From: Methanocella_A sp963792125
Lineage (GTDB): Archaea > Halobacteriota > Methanocellia > Methanocellales > Methanocellaceae
Length of the DNA stretch: 64,000 bases
NCBI GenBank assembly: GCA_963792125.1
Contig: CAWBVA010000005.1
Location: 124,001 to 188,000 of the forward strand
Direction: 5' to 3'
Positions 7,704 through 16,664 of the stretch are shown piece after piece. The notes below the pieces were generated by a model. It saw only the letters and a program-made list of their open reading frames with translations. It made no database searches and had not been told where the DNA came from. Both the position numbers and the translations under genes were made by a program. How positions within the stretch are numbered: the first letter of the stretch is position 1; the number at the start of each line of letters is the position of its first letter.

Positions 7704-9278
7704 TTACTTGAGCATAGCCTGGACGAACCCGAGGAAGGGCGGCGCAGGCCGCTCCGGCCTGGACTTGAACTCCGGGTGGAACTGGGTGCCCAGGAAGAAC
7801 TTGTGCCCGGGCAGCTCGCACATCTCCATACGGTTGTCGTTCTTGGCCGAGAAGATCAGCCCATGGTGCTCGATCTGGTCGATCAGGTCGGGGTTGACCT
7901 CGTAGCGGTGCCTGTGCCGTTCGCTGATCTTGCCCTTGCCGTAGAGCTTGTGGGCCAGCGTGTTGTCCTTGACCCATACCATGTGCTCGCCGAGGCGCAT
8001 CGTGCCGCCCATCTTCTTGATGTCCTTCTGCTCCGGGAGCAGGTCGATCACGTGTGTGCCGGTCGCCGACAGCTCACTGCTGGTCGCGTCGGGGAAGCCG
8101 GCCACGTGGCGGGTGAACTCGATGACCGCGAGCTGGAAGCCGAAGCATAAGCCGAGGTATGGGACGTTGTTCTCGCGGGCGTACTGGATGGCCTTGATGT
8201 TGCCCTCGACGCCCCGGATGCCGAAGCCGCCGGGGACCAGGATGCCGTCGACGTCGCGGAAGAAGGGCGTCAGGTCGTCGGCCTTCTCCACATCCTCCGA
8301 CTCGATCCACTTGATGTTGACGTGGCAGCCGCTCGCGATGCAGGCATGCTTAAGGGCCTCTTTCACGCTAAGGTAGACATCCTCCATGCCGTATTTGCTC
8401 ACGATGCCCACGGTGACGTTCCGGTCGGCGGACTCCATACTGTGAATCATCCGGGCCCAGGACTGGTTGTCCTCCCGGATGGCCAGGTGCATCCGCTTCA
8501 TCAGGTAGTCGGCGAGGCCTTCCTGTTCCATCTGGAGGGGGACTTTGTATATGTCGTCGGCGTCGTGGGCGCTGATGATCGCGGCCTCTGGCACGTCGCA
8601 GAACATCGATATCTTGGACTTGGTCGACTGATCCAGCGGCTTCTTGCACCGGCCCACGATGATGTCGGGCGTGACGCCCAGCTCCCGCAGCTCTTTTACC
8701 GAGTGCTGGGTGGGCTTGGTCTTCTGGTCGCCCATCGTGTCGATCGGCACCAGCGTGACATGTATCAGAGTAAAGTCTTCGGGTTTTTCCTCGGAACGCA
8801 TCTGGCGGACGGCTTCCAGGAAGGGCATGCTTTCGATGTCGCCCACCGTGCCGCCGACCTCGACGAGACAGATTTCGGCGCCACTGTCTTTCGCGACCTT
8901 CCTGATACGTTCCTTGATCTCGTTGGTGATATGCGGGATGATCTGGACTGTCTTGCCCAGGTAGTCGCCCCTGCGCTCCTTCTCGATGACGGTCTTGTAT
9001 ATCTTGCCCGTGGTGATGTTGTGAGGCGACGTCAGGTTGATGTCCATGAACCGCTCATAGTTCCCGAGGTCCAGATCGGCCTCGCCGCCGTCCTTGAGCA
9101 CGTAGACTTCGCCGTGCTGGAACGGGCTCATTGTCCCTGCGTCGATGTTGATGTACGGGTCGATCTTGATGGCCGTCACGTTGTAGCCCTTGTTCTTCAG
9201 AATCCTGCCGGTCGAGGCTGCGGTGATCCCCTTGCCCAGACCGCTCATTACGCCACCCGTCACAACCACATACTTCAT
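7704..9278 (-). CDS. pyrG: CTP synthase
   Basis: 524 residues, full length. Catalyses ATP- and glutamine-dependent amination of UTP to CTP, the last step of pyrimidine nucleotide synthesis. Residues 1-265 form the synthase domain (VTGGVMSGLGKGITAAS P-loop, IKIDPYINIDAGTMSPFQHG, LVEVGGTVGDIESMPFLEA). Residues 285-524 are the class I glutamine amidotransferase, with nucleophile Cys in YLGLCFGFQLAV and the His/Glu pair in GTQFHPEFKSRP. An AGGTGG ribosome site lies upstream of the ATG at 9278. It stands alone and shows no damage. Confidence 0.97.
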   Translation of the reverse strand: MKYVVVTGGVMSGLGKGITAASTGRILKNKGYNVTAIKIDPYINIDAGTMSPFQHGEVYVLKDGGEADLDLGNYERFMDINLTSPHNITTGKIYKTVIEKERRGDYLGKTVQIIPHITNEIKERIRKVAKDSGAEICLVEVGGTVGDIESMPFLEAVRQMRSEEKPEDFTLIHVTLVPIDTMGDQKTKPTQHSVKELRELGVTPDIIVGRCKKPLDQSTKSKISMFCDVPEAAIISAHDADDIYKVPLQMEQEGLADYLMKRMHLAIREDNQSWARMIHSMESADRNVTVGIVSKYGMEDVYLSVKEALKHACIASGCHVNIKWIESEDVEKADDLTPFFRDVDGILVPGGFGIRGVEGNIKAIQYARENNVPYLGLCFGFQLAVIEFTRHVAGFPDATSSELSATGTHVIDLLPEQKDIKKMGGTMRLGEHMVWVKDNTLAHKLYGKGKISERHRHRYEVNPDLIDQIEHHGLIFSAKNDNRMEMCELPGHKFFLGTQFHPEFKSRPERPAPPFLGFVQAMLK

Positions 9279-9533
9279 GCTGCCACCTGTAATTTTAATG
9301 AATTTAATAGGTCGGTTAAAGGTATAAACTTACTCATATACCTGTCGGGCGCGCGGGCTGATGCGGCTGCCCCGGCGCCGGGAGCCTCATGGACCTGTAC
9401 AGTCACCGTACGCAGATTCGTCAGTATATGGTACTGAAAAGTTTTATAGAGTATGTTTCATATGTTCCGGTGCTTACTGCCCGGTCAGCTGTCATGCAAG
9501 GGCAGGAGAGTAAAAATAATATCAAAATATCAT

Positions 9534-9677
9534 ATGCATCCCGGCGAGCTGGCCGTCGGCAAGCTTACTTGCAGGAACTGTAAAGGAAAAAAGCCTGTCC
9601 AGGATGCGGACACCGACGAGATAGAACGACAGGAACGGCTGGATAAGGAACGGGAAAATAAAAGGCGTGGCCGTTAA
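9534..9677 (+). CDS. Small CxxC, highly charged protein
   Basis: 47 residues from the ATG at 9534. The N-terminal half holds one CRNC pair (KLTCRNCKGKKPV); the rest is a charged helix ending in KERENKRRGR. The frame is open further upstream (to 9453), but that part looks non-coding. No ribosome site lies at the proper distance; an AGGAG is 28 bases away. A TATA-like TTTTATAGA lies near 9437. It could be a small nucleic-acid-binding protein; evidence is modest. Confidence 0.35.
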   Translation: MHPGELAVGKLTCRNCKGKKPVQDADTDEIERQERLDKERENKRRGR

Positions 9678-9729
9678 CGTCAGCCGATACTGGGATGACC
9701 CCTGCTTTTTTAATATCAGAATTTTAAGG

Positions 9730-10146
9730 CTAATCAGCACTGCCCAGCAGTTTGACCGCGAGGTAAGAGGTCAGCAAAACGACAGCCATCGCGGCGACGA
9801 GCGCACCGTAGAATTGCTGTGATGCCGGTACCGATCCGCTTGCGAACGTATAATAAAGGATGGCTGCGACCACTAGCACGCCGATCACCGATATAGCGAG
9901 CAGCGAGCTGACAGAGTGGGCTATCTCCCGGGGGTCAAGCTTAATACCGAGGTTGAAGCCACGTCCGCTCATGGACCGGCTGCGTTTGCCGCTCCGTGTG
10001 CCGGAGGGCGGCGCCAGCGTCTTCTTTCCGCCCCGGCGCCCGGGGCTGGGTATTCCGGTCCGGCTGCTGCCGTGTGAGCCGCCGAAAGAGGGGCCGTCAT
10101 CGACAGACCCGTCATAGCCCTCGATGTCCAGGGAGTCGTCTGCCAT
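9730..10146 (-). CDS. Membrane protein with disordered N-terminus
   Basis: 138 residues. The first 75 are rich in Gly, Ser, Arg and Pro with acidic ends (likely disordered and cytosolic). Two transmembrane helices follow (SSLLAISVIGVLVVAAILYY and FYGALVAAMAVVLLTSYLAV). I do not recognise a family. It begins six bases after the Trm112-like gene ends, so it is the third gene of the purA transcript. Confidence 0.7.
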   Translation of the reverse strand: MADDSLDIEGYDGSVDDGPSFGGSHGSSRTGIPSPGRRGGKKTLAPPSGTRSGKRSRSMSGRGFNLGIKLDPREIAHSVSSLLAISVIGVLVVAAILYYTFASGSVPASQQFYGALVAAMAVVLLTSYLAVKLLGSAD

Positions 10147-10152
10147 CCGGCC

Positions 10153-10332
10153 TCACCGCAGTCCGGGCGGCAGCAGGTTCGGGATGCCGTCCTCGATGGG
10201 GTAGGTCTCGTTGCACTTCGCGCAGTATAGCGAGCCGTCGACGATCTCGTCGCCTTCTTCTTTCCGGATCGTCAATTGTAAATCGCCTTTACAGACAGGA
10301 CAACAGAGAATCTCCATCAGGCTCTTTTTCAT
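10153..10332 (-). CDS. Trm112-like zinc-ribbon protein
   Basis: 59 residues beginning MKKSLMEILCCPVCKGDLQL, then LYCAKCNETYPIEDGIPNLL. This is the Trm112/YcaR pattern: a CPxCK pair, a YCxxC pair and the closing YPIxDGIPxLL motif. In archaea Trm112 activates several methyltransferases that modify tRNA, rRNA and release factor. The ATG at 10332 overlaps the purA stop by four bases (ATGA), so the two are coupled. The reading frame is complete and the length normal for the family. Confidence 0.85.
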   Translation of the reverse strand: MKKSLMEILCCPVCKGDLQLTIRKEEGDEIVDGSLYCAKCNETYPIEDGIPNLLPPGLR

Positions 10333-11339
10333 TTCCGGTTCCTCAGGTCGATGATCTCGTTCAGGCTGGGGCCGGTCGACAGTAATGTGAACGGTATGCC
10401 TGCGTCCTTCTCCGCCTGCATGACGAAGTCCTTTGCCTTCGACGACAGCTTATCCCAGTCGGTGACGCCCTTGCATGCCGGGTCTATCCGGTCAAGGCCG
10501 GTCAGCGCCGCCTGTGTCGCGCCGTTGATCATGGCGGAGTAGCGGGCCATCTTGCCATCCCAGTAGCCGATGCGCCGCGCCCGGCCGGTGACCGTGCCGA
10601 ACTCGGCGATGCCCAGCTTCTGCGCTTCTGCCACAGGCATCTCGGTATCGAACGGGCCTTCGCCGACACGGGTCGGGTAAGCCTTGAAAACGACGACGAC
10701 CTCGTCAATACGTGTCGGGCCTACGCCCACATCGGACGCCAGTGCGGAAGCCGATGTATCCTTTGAGGTCACGAAGGGATAGGTACCGTAGAACAGCGAG
10801 ATGCCGAAGCCCTGCGAGCCCTCGATGATGATGCCCTCGCCCCGGGATATCGCATCATTGCACTCCTGCGACACGTCGGTCAGATACTTCTTCAGCTCCG
10901 GCACTTCCTTCGCCTGCTTCGCGCTGCGCATCACCCGATCCTTGTTGGCGGGGCCGCAGCCGGTGCCCGTCGTGCCGATCTTCTTGGCCAGGTACTGGGT
11001 GCTTTTATCCTCCTCGATGTGCTTCTGCTCGATGATCGAGCAGCGATAGTCGACGCCCAGCCGGTCCGCTGCGTGGAGCAGCGTAACCTCGCGGTCGAGT
11101 ACGTTAGGGTCGACCAGCACGCCGGCGCCGATTAAAAGTCGAGCTTTATCGTAAATGAATCCCGACGGGATCATCCGGACCCCGTGCTTTACCCCGTCCT
11201 TTATGACGGTGTGGCCCGCGTTCGGGCCTACGCCACCGCGTGCGATGATGGACGGATGGTCGGTGTAGGCGATGTGGGCTACAATCTTACCCTTGCCCTC
11301 GTCGCCGAAGAACCCACCAACAACAATGGTTGTCACCAT
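10329..11339 (-). CDS. purA: Adenylosuccinate synthetase
   Basis: 336 residues. Joins IMP and aspartate with GTP to give adenylosuccinate, the first step from IMP to AMP. Motifs: GGFFGDEGKGKIVAHIAYTD (GTP P-loop and catalytic Asp), GPNAGHTVIKDG (catalytic His), GTTGTGCGPANKDR and IIEGSQGFGISLFYGTYPF. It is the short archaeal form. The frame is open to 11456, but the ATG at 11339 is chosen because the conserved N-terminus starts there and a GGAG sits about eight bases before it. It is first in a transcript with the Trm112-like and membrane genes. Confidence 0.95.
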   Translation of the reverse strand: MVTTIVVGGFFGDEGKGKIVAHIAYTDHPSIIARGGVGPNAGHTVIKDGVKHGVRMIPSGFIYDKARLLIGAGVLVDPNVLDREVTLLHAADRLGVDYRCSIIEQKHIEEDKSTQYLAKKIGTTGTGCGPANKDRVMRSAKQAKEVPELKKYLTDVSQECNDAISRGEGIIIEGSQGFGISLFYGTYPFVTSKDTSASALASDVGVGPTRIDEVVVVFKAYPTRVGEGPFDTEMPVAEAQKLGIAEFGTVTGRARRIGYWDGKMARYSAMINGATQAALTGLDRIDPACKGVTDWDKLSSKAKDFVMQAEKDAGIPFTLLSTGPSLNEIIDLRNRK

Positions 11340-11447
11340 TTGATTATCTCCATCATAACTATCCGGGCGATTCATTAAAAAGATTGCTATTCCCGGATGG
11401 CAGGGGACACAGGTACACGGGCCGGGGAACGTATCCGCCGACCGGGT

Positions 11448-11470
11448 CGATCGCACGTGCGCGCAGAGCG
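11448..11470. repeat. Alternating CG/CA-rich intergenic motif
   Basis: The stretch ATCGCACGTGCGCGCAGAGC belongs to a set of alternating purine-pyrimidine motifs that recur only between genes (also 20441, 22521, 28291, 30961, 40446, 51723, 56953, 60902). Confidence 0.45.
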
Positions 11471-11551
11471 CCCGGACGTCTCGTAATAAAGTGGCTGGAA
11501 GGACGCAATCATAGTGAAATAGCTATATTCACGCCACACCAACTGGTGATC

Positions 11552-11965
11552 ATGAAGAAGCTGGCCGTGTCCTTCGGTATCGCAATATTGCTGCTCATGG
11601 CTGTCGCGGCAGTCTCAGGTTGCGCGTCGAGCGGCGGCCAGGCGGGCATGGGTGTACTGACGGGCAAGGTCACCGTGGGGCCGCTGACCCCGGTCGAGCG
11701 TGTCGACGTGACGCCGCCGGTACCGAATCCGGAGGTCTTCACCAGCCGGAAGCTGCTGCTTTACGAGGCTGACGGCAATACGCTTATCGAGGAAATTGCC
11801 ATCGAGCCGGCAGGCTATTACGGCATCTACAATGTTACGCTCAAGCCAGGTACATACAAGTTGGGGTACAATTACATGGGCAGCATCAGGTTGCTTCCTG
11901 TATTTACGATCGAGGCCGGTAAAACAACGACGCTCGACGTAGACATCGATACAGGCATCAGGTAG
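11552..11965 (+). CDS. Secreted lipoprotein with beta-sandwich domain
   Basis: 137 residues from the ATG at 11552. Residues 1-25 are a lipoprotein signal (LAVSFGIAILLLMAVAAV then SGC), so Cys 26 is likely lipid-modified and the protein is held on the outer face of the membrane. The rest is a carboxypeptidase-regulatory or transthyretin-like sandwich (YGIYNVTLKPGTYKLGYNYM, TIEAGKTTTLDVDIDTG). GGTGAT lies just upstream. The frame is open back to 11330, but that part lacks coding character. Role unknown. Confidence 0.7.
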   Translation: MKKLAVSFGIAILLLMAVAAVSGCASSGGQAGMGVLTGKVTVGPLTPVERVDVTPPVPNPEVFTSRKLLLYEADGNTLIEEIAIEPAGYYGIYNVTLKPGTYKLGYNYMGSIRLLPVFTIEAGKTTTLDVDIDTGIR

Positions 11966-12079
11966 CTTTCCATAAGGAGCCGCGATCAACATCTTTATAT
12001 TCCTGTCATGATTCATACCAGAACGTGCATTCCGCCTGGGGCCCGGTAACAGGCCTGGCGGCTGCCGGCCGGGTGAAGC

Positions 12080-13451
12080 ATGATCGTTGAAGAGCTGCGG
12101 GAAATCGTGGGCCACGACCGGGTATCGGACGACCCGGCGGAGCTGTATTGCTATTCTTTTGACTCGTCATACATACGGGGCAACGCCGACTACGTGGTCC
12201 GGCCGCAGACTACGGAAGAAATTTCTAAGATCATCAAGGTCGCCGCTGCGCACCATGTCCCCATCGTCCCGCGGGGCTCGGCCAGCGGGCTGACCGGCGG
12301 CTCGGTGCCGGTGAAAGGCGGCATCGTGATCGACATGGGCAGCATGAACCACATCCTCGAAGTCGAGGTCGATAACCTGCAGGTGCTCATCGAGCCGGGC
12401 GTCATTCACCGGGCGCTGAACAACGAGCTGATAAAGCACGGCTTCTTCTTTCCGCCGGACCCGGGCAGCAGCGACATGTGCACGGTGGGCGGGCTGATCG
12501 CCAACGGCGGCAGCGGCATGCACTCGGTCAAGTACGGCACGGTCAAGGACTATGTCATGGCCCTGGAGGTCGTGCTGCCGAACGGCGAGATCATCAACAC
12601 GGGCTGCAAGGCGCCCAAGACGTCGTCGGGCTACGATTTGACCAGGCTGTTCGTCGGCAGCGAGGGCACCCTCGGCATCATCACGAAGGCGCGGCTCAAG
12701 ATTCACCCGCTGCCCGAGACGAAGGCCATCCTGGTGGCTACCTTCGACCGCATCGAGGACGCAGGGAGGACGGCGGTGACGGTGCTGTCTTCCGGCGTCG
12801 TGCCGGCGGCCATGGAGATCATGGACGGCAGCGCCATCGACGCGGTCCAGAAGATCGACCCGTCGTTAGGGTTGCCGGACGTCGAGGCAATGTTGTTATT
12901 CGAGGTGGACGGCTATAAAGAGGCGGTCGCCCGGCAGACGGAGAAAATCTGCCAGATCTGCGAGCGCTTCGGCGGCAAAACCGTGGTCGCGAAGAATAAG
13001 AACGAGGAAGAGCGGCTCTGGGCCGCCAGGCGGCTGGTCGGCGTCGCGATCACCCGGCTGAACCCGGGCAAGGTGCGGGTGTACGAGGCCGAGGACATCG
13101 GCGTGCCAATCAAGCAGGTGCCCGTTCATGCTCAAGAAGATCCAGGAGATCGGCCGCAAGCACGGGCTGCCGCTGGTCACATACGGCCATATCGGCGACG
13201 GCAACCTGCACACCGGCATCGCTATCGACCTCCGGAACCAGGACGAGTGGAAGCGGGTCCACGCGGTGAAGGACGACATCTACGAGGCGGTGCTGGAGCT
13301 GGGCGGCACGGTGCCCGCGGAGCACGGGATAGGCGTCATCCGGGCCAGCCTGATGAGCAAGGCCCATGGCGGCGGGTACGAGGTCATGAAGGCTATCAAA
13401 AAGGCCATAGACCCGGACGACATCATGAACCCCGGGAAGATGGGGATGTAA
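12080..13451 (+). CDS. FAD-linked oxidase, D-lactate/glycolate dehydrogenase GlcD type, frameshifted
   Basis: Cytosolic flavoprotein that oxidises a 2-hydroxy acid, most likely D-lactate. The FAD-binding PCMH domain spans residues 30-215 (PIVPRGSASGLTGGSVPVKG, DPGSSDMCTVGGLIANGGSG, LFVGSEGTLGIITKARLKIH). The FAD-oxidase C-terminal domain has its metal/substrate motif GHIGDGNLHTGIA and the terminal DPDDIMNPGKMG. The frame shifts at about 13121-13125: removing one base from CCCGTTCATG joins GVPIKQVP to FMLKKIQEIGRK. GGTGA lies before the ATG at 12080. It is the first gene of a three-gene set with the Fe-S partner two bases on and larA. The shift looks like a sequence error. Confidence 0.85.
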
Positions 13452-13452
13452 T

Positions 13453-14496
13453 ATGATCAAGGACCACATGGACGATATCCTGAAGTGCACCCGTTGCGGC
13501 CGCTGCAGGGCGCTCTGCCCGGTCAACGAGGAGCTGGGCTGGGAGTCGACCAACTCCCGGGGCCGGATGCTGCTGGCCCGGGCGCTGGCGGAGGACGTGC
13601 CGCCGTCGGAGGCCATGCGGACGTCGTTTTACACCTGCCTCACGTGTGCCATGTGCACGGCGACGTGTCCGTCCGGCGCGAAGCCGGACGAGGTCGTGGA
13701 GGACGCCAGACAGGAAATGGTGGCTGCCGGCATGGCCCCGGCCTATTACGAGGCGGTCCGGGACAACATTTTAACTTCGGGTAATCCCCTGGGCGAGCGG
13801 ACCTCACGGGCTGCGTGGGCGCCTGCAGGCGCGAAGGGAAAATCTGACCTGATCTTCTTTGCAGGCTGCCTGTCATCCTACCGCGAACAGAAGGCAGCAC
13901 AGGCGACCTTCGGCTTATTGAGCCGCTTCGGGGCGAAGCTGCTGGAAGACGAGCACTGTTGCGGTTCACCTCTATTACGTTTGGGCGGAGAGCCGGTCAC
14001 ACTGGAGCATAACCTGAAACAGATCGAGCGGAGCGGTGCGAAGACCATAGTGACAAGCTGTGCAGGCTGTTTCAAGACCTTATCAGAGAGCTGCGGGCAG
14101 GATGTGGAAGTGCTGCACGTCACCCAGTTCCTCGCCAGGAAGGTCGACGACCTCGGGCTCCGGGAACTGCCGCTGAAGGTCACCTACCATGATCCGTGCC
14201 ACCTCGGCCGGTGCATGAAAGTTTATGATGAGCCGCGGACAATTATTAAAAGGATCGCGAGCCTGCACGAGATGACTACAAGCAGGCAGGACGCCCGATG
14301 CTGTGGCGGCGGAGGTGGCGTACGCCGTGGCTACCACGACCTGGCCGGTGCTATTGCCGGCAAGCGGCTGAAGGAAGTGCCGGCTGACGTCGACTACATC
14401 GTGACCGCCTGCCCCATGTGCCACGCCAACCTCGGAGCGGCCGGGGGCAAAGTGATCGACATCTGCGAGCTGGTTACGCTCGCGCTGGAGCAATAG
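13453..14496 (+). CDS. Fe-S oxidoreductase with two CCG domains (GlcF/HdrD-like)
   Basis: 347 residues. Two [4Fe-4S] motifs come first (CTRCGRCRALCP and CLTCAMCTATCP). Two cysteine-rich CCG domains follow: DEHCCGSPLLRLGG near 170 and CCGGGGGVRRGYH near 285, with CAGC and CPMCH companions. This is the layout of the electron-accepting subunit of glycolate/lactate dehydrogenases, related to HdrD. It would pass electrons from the flavoprotein encoded directly upstream to a membrane or heterodisulfide-type acceptor; the acceptor is inference. The gene is intact. Confidence 0.88.
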   Translation: MIKDHMDDILKCTRCGRCRALCPVNEELGWESTNSRGRMLLARALAEDVPPSEAMRTSFYTCLTCAMCTATCPSGAKPDEVVEDARQEMVAAGMAPAYYEAVRDNILTSGNPLGERTSRAAWAPAGAKGKSDLIFFAGCLSSYREQKAAQATFGLLSRFGAKLLEDEHCCGSPLLRLGGEPVTLEHNLKQIERSGAKTIVTSCAGCFKTLSESCGQDVEVLHVTQFLARKVDDLGLRELPLKVTYHDPCHLGRCMKVYDEPRTIIKRIASLHEMTTSRQDARCCGGGGGVRRGYHDLAGAIAGKRLKEVPADVDYIVTACPMCHANLGAAGGKVIDICELVTLALEQ

Positions 14497-14508
14497 AGGA
14501 AGAGTGCC

Positions 14509-15750
14509 ATGACAAAGATCGCGTTGAAGTACGGCAAAGGGCAGTTTGAGATCGACGTGCCGGAGAAGAACCTCGCGGGCATCATATTGCCGAACGAGCT
14601 TTCCGGAGTGCACGACGAGCAGGCGGAGATACGCCGGGCGCTGGATAACCCGATCGGCTCGCAGAAGCTGCGGGAAAAGGTGAAGCCCGGCATGAGAGTG
14701 GCCGTCATCATCAGCGATGTCACCAGGCCCGTTCCTTCCTACAAATTCTTGCCGACACTGCTGGACGAGATCAACGCAGGCGGCGTCCCCGACCGGGACA
14801 TCGCCATTGTGGTCGCGCTGGGCAGCCACCGGAACACGACCGAAGAAGAGCGGAAAGCGCTGGCCGGAAAGGCCTATGACCGGGTGCGGTGCATCGACAT
14901 GGACCGGAACAATTGCGCGCGGGTGGGCACCTCGAGCTTCGGCCACCCCATCGACATCTACCGCGGCATCGTGGAAGCCGACTTCGTGGTCTGCACCGGC
15001 AACATCGAGTACCATTACTTCGCGGGATATTCCGGCGGCCCGAAGGCAATCCTGCCCGGCTGCGCCAGTCATGATACGATCCAGAACAACCATGCCATGA
15101 TGGTCAGCCCGAAGGCCGAGTCCGGCCGGCTGGACAGCCCCATACGGGAGGAGATCGACGAGCTGCCCTCGCTCATGAAGGTGGGCTTCCTGCTGGACGT
15201 GGTGCTGAACAGCAAGAAGGAGATTGTCGCCGTAGTGGCCGGGGACCCCATCAAGGCACACCGGAAGGGCGTCGAGTTCGTGGACCGCATGTATTCCATC
15301 AGGATCCCGCAGGCAGACATCGTGATCGTGAGCGCAGGCGGATACCCGAAGGACATCAACATGTACCAGGCGCAGAAGGCTATGGATAATGTCAAGCACG
15401 TGGTGAAGCAGGGCGGCACCATGATCATGCTCGCCGAGTGCGACGAATGCCTGGGCAACGACGTGTTCGCCTGCTGGGTGGACGAAGCCACGACCATCGA
15501 GGAGCAGGCCGCTCGTATGGACCGTAAGTTCGAGCTGGGCGGCCACAAAGCGTCGGTCATCGCCCGGACCGCCACGAAGTGCGAGATATGCCTGGTGTCG
15601 AAGATACCTGACGAGAAGGTACGGAAGATGTTCCTCACTCCGGTAAAGACGCCGGAGGAGGCGCTGGCCCTCGCCTTCAGGAAGCACGGCCCCGGCGCGA
15701 CAGTGCTGGTATCGCCTTATGGCGGCATGATGCTGTCCAAACCGGCCTGA
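14509..15750 (+). CDS. larA: Nickel-pincer lactate racemase family protein LarA
   Basis: 413 residues. LarA uses a nickel pincer nucleotide to interconvert L- and D-lactate or other 2-hydroxy acids. Visible are the catalytic His region VALGSHRNTTEEE, the His and pincer-Lys region EYHYFAGYSGGPKAILPG and the following His in SHDTIQNNH, all matching the LarA active site. GAGGAAGAG lies before the ATG at 14509, 12 bases after the Fe-S gene. The cofactor enzymes LarB, LarC and LarE are not in the window. Placed after a D-lactate-type dehydrogenase, it would let the cell use either lactate isomer; other LarA homologues act on different hydroxy acids, so substrate is uncertain. Confidence 0.85.
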   Translation: MTKIALKYGKGQFEIDVPEKNLAGIILPNELSGVHDEQAEIRRALDNPIGSQKLREKVKPGMRVAVIISDVTRPVPSYKFLPTLLDEINAGGVPDRDIAIVVALGSHRNTTEEERKALAGKAYDRVRCIDMDRNNCARVGTSSFGHPIDIYRGIVEADFVVCTGNIEYHYFAGYSGGPKAILPGCASHDTIQNNHAMMVSPKAESGRLDSPIREEIDELPSLMKVGFLLDVVLNSKKEIVAVVAGDPIKAHRKGVEFVDRMYSIRIPQADIVIVSAGGYPKDINMYQAQKAMDNVKHVVKQGGTMIMLAECDECLGNDVFACWVDEATTIEEQAARMDRKFELGGHKASVIARTATKCEICLVSKIPDEKVRKMFLTPVKTPEEALALAFRKHGPGATVLVSPYGGMMLSKPA

Positions 15751-15766
15751 ACGCCGGTTTGGACAG
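15733..15766. terminator. Perfect 14-bp hairpin at the end of larA
   Basis: CTGTCCAAACCGGC (15733-15746) is followed six bases later by its exact reverse complement (15753-15766). The TGA stop of larA lies in the loop, so the last five sense codons form the left stem. It probably ends or stabilises the lactate transcript. Confidence 0.65.
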
Positions 15767-15942
15767 TGCGTCGAAACCTGCCTGATCGCCTGCAGGACAG
15801 AGCGTCCATCCGGCTTCTTTTTTCACTGTAACCCATATTTATGCTATAAGAATAGCTGTATGTCCAAAAAAATGCCCTTTTCCTATATAAGATTTTTATT
15901 CTGGCGTGTCAACATTTCCTCTAAATATGGAGGGTATTGAAG

Positions 15943-16251
15943 ATGAGGGTAAAATTTCTAATAGCGTTGGCCATTGCCAGCGTCCTGCTATTCTGCTCGA
16001 TGGGCATCGCTGCAGCGACTACCATCTCCGGAGTCCCGACCGCTGAACAGCTGACGGCGGCAGCTAACAACGACATCAACTGTTTCGGGTTCCCTGACCT
16101 GGGCAACGTCGAAGCCGTCAATGCAGACGTCGGGCTTGTCGGAGACGTCGACACCGTAGCACTGGATTCTCCGATCTGCGGCGTATGCGGAGAGATACCG
16201 CCATGCAACTGCGTTGAGAAGACGACAGTGATTCCCGGGCCGACAGGTTAA
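15943..16251 (+). CDS. Secreted small protein with Cys cluster, probably 5' part of a longer gene
   Basis: 102 residues from the ATG at 15943, which follows GGAGGG by eight bases; a TTG at 15937 is less likely. Residues 1-26 are a signal peptide (FLIALAIASVLLFCSMGIAA). The mature part is acidic with a late cysteine group (SPICGVCGEIPPCNCVEK). It stops at 16251, but a frame with similar composition continues at once (16244-16567), so a one-base shift near the CCCGGG at 16233 may split one protein of about 200 residues. Family not recognised. Confidence 0.6.
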   Translation: MRVKFLIALAIASVLLFCSMGIAAATTISGVPTAEQLTAAANNDINCFGFPDLGNVEAVNADVGLVGDVDTVALDSPICGVCGEIPPCNCVEKTTVIPGPTG

Positions 16252-16567
16252 CCTCGGTTGCCCACTGGTAATCGTGAAATCGGCCCCCGTGAACCTGGTC
16301 TCGCCGATCATCAGGCCGGTCTTCCCGGCGATTAACCTGGCTCCACAGGCGACTGTGGTACTCCCGCAGGTCAACACGAAGCTGAACTGCTTCGACATCG
16401 CATGCCAGCCGGTCACGAACATCAACGCATGCCCGACAGTAAAGCCCATGCCAAATCGACGGGACCTCCCGATCGTCCAGGACATGCAGCATGGCGGCAG
16501 TCCATACGATGACCAGGGCGGACGCGATCTGCCAGGACATGAGCCATGTGGGGGCCTGGCGCCATGA
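16244..16567 (+). pseudogene. Probable frameshifted continuation of the secreted Cys-containing protein
   Basis: From 16244 the frame reads QVNLGCPLVIVKSAPVNLVS, then proline- and valine-rich text with spaced cysteines (LNCFDIACQPV, NACPTVKP). It lacks its own ribosome site or good start (only GTG at 16274) and follows directly on the secreted protein in another frame. It ends 16567 just before a terminator-like hairpin. The final 30 residues look less natural, so a second shift is possible. Confidence 0.45.
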
Positions 16568-16571
16568 TGCC

Positions 16572-16603
16572 AGCCCCACTCAATGCCATCGGGGCTCTTT
16601 TTT
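16572..16603 (+). terminator. Hairpin plus T-run before birA
   Basis: AGCCCC (16572-16577) pairs with GGGGCT (16591-16596) and is followed by a run of six T. It ends the transcript of the secreted protein about 60 bases before birA. Confidence 0.5.
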
Positions 16604-16664
16604 AGTGTACAGCCTTTACCGAATCCGCTATATTTATCAGAGAACAAGATCACTCTATTGTTGG

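Noticed and set aside
8322..9437. Long plus-strand frame over pyrG
   Set aside because: It is the antisense shadow of the intact pyrG gene; its His- and Val-rich text has no family pattern.
14083..15687. 534-codon minus-strand frame over larA
   Set aside because: Antisense of larA and the Fe-S gene in a GC-rich region; composition is unnatural, and both genes on the other strand have full motifs.
15988..16653. Minus-strand frame of 221 codons
   Set aside because: Opposes the secreted protein with its signal peptide and ribosome site; no recognisable features.
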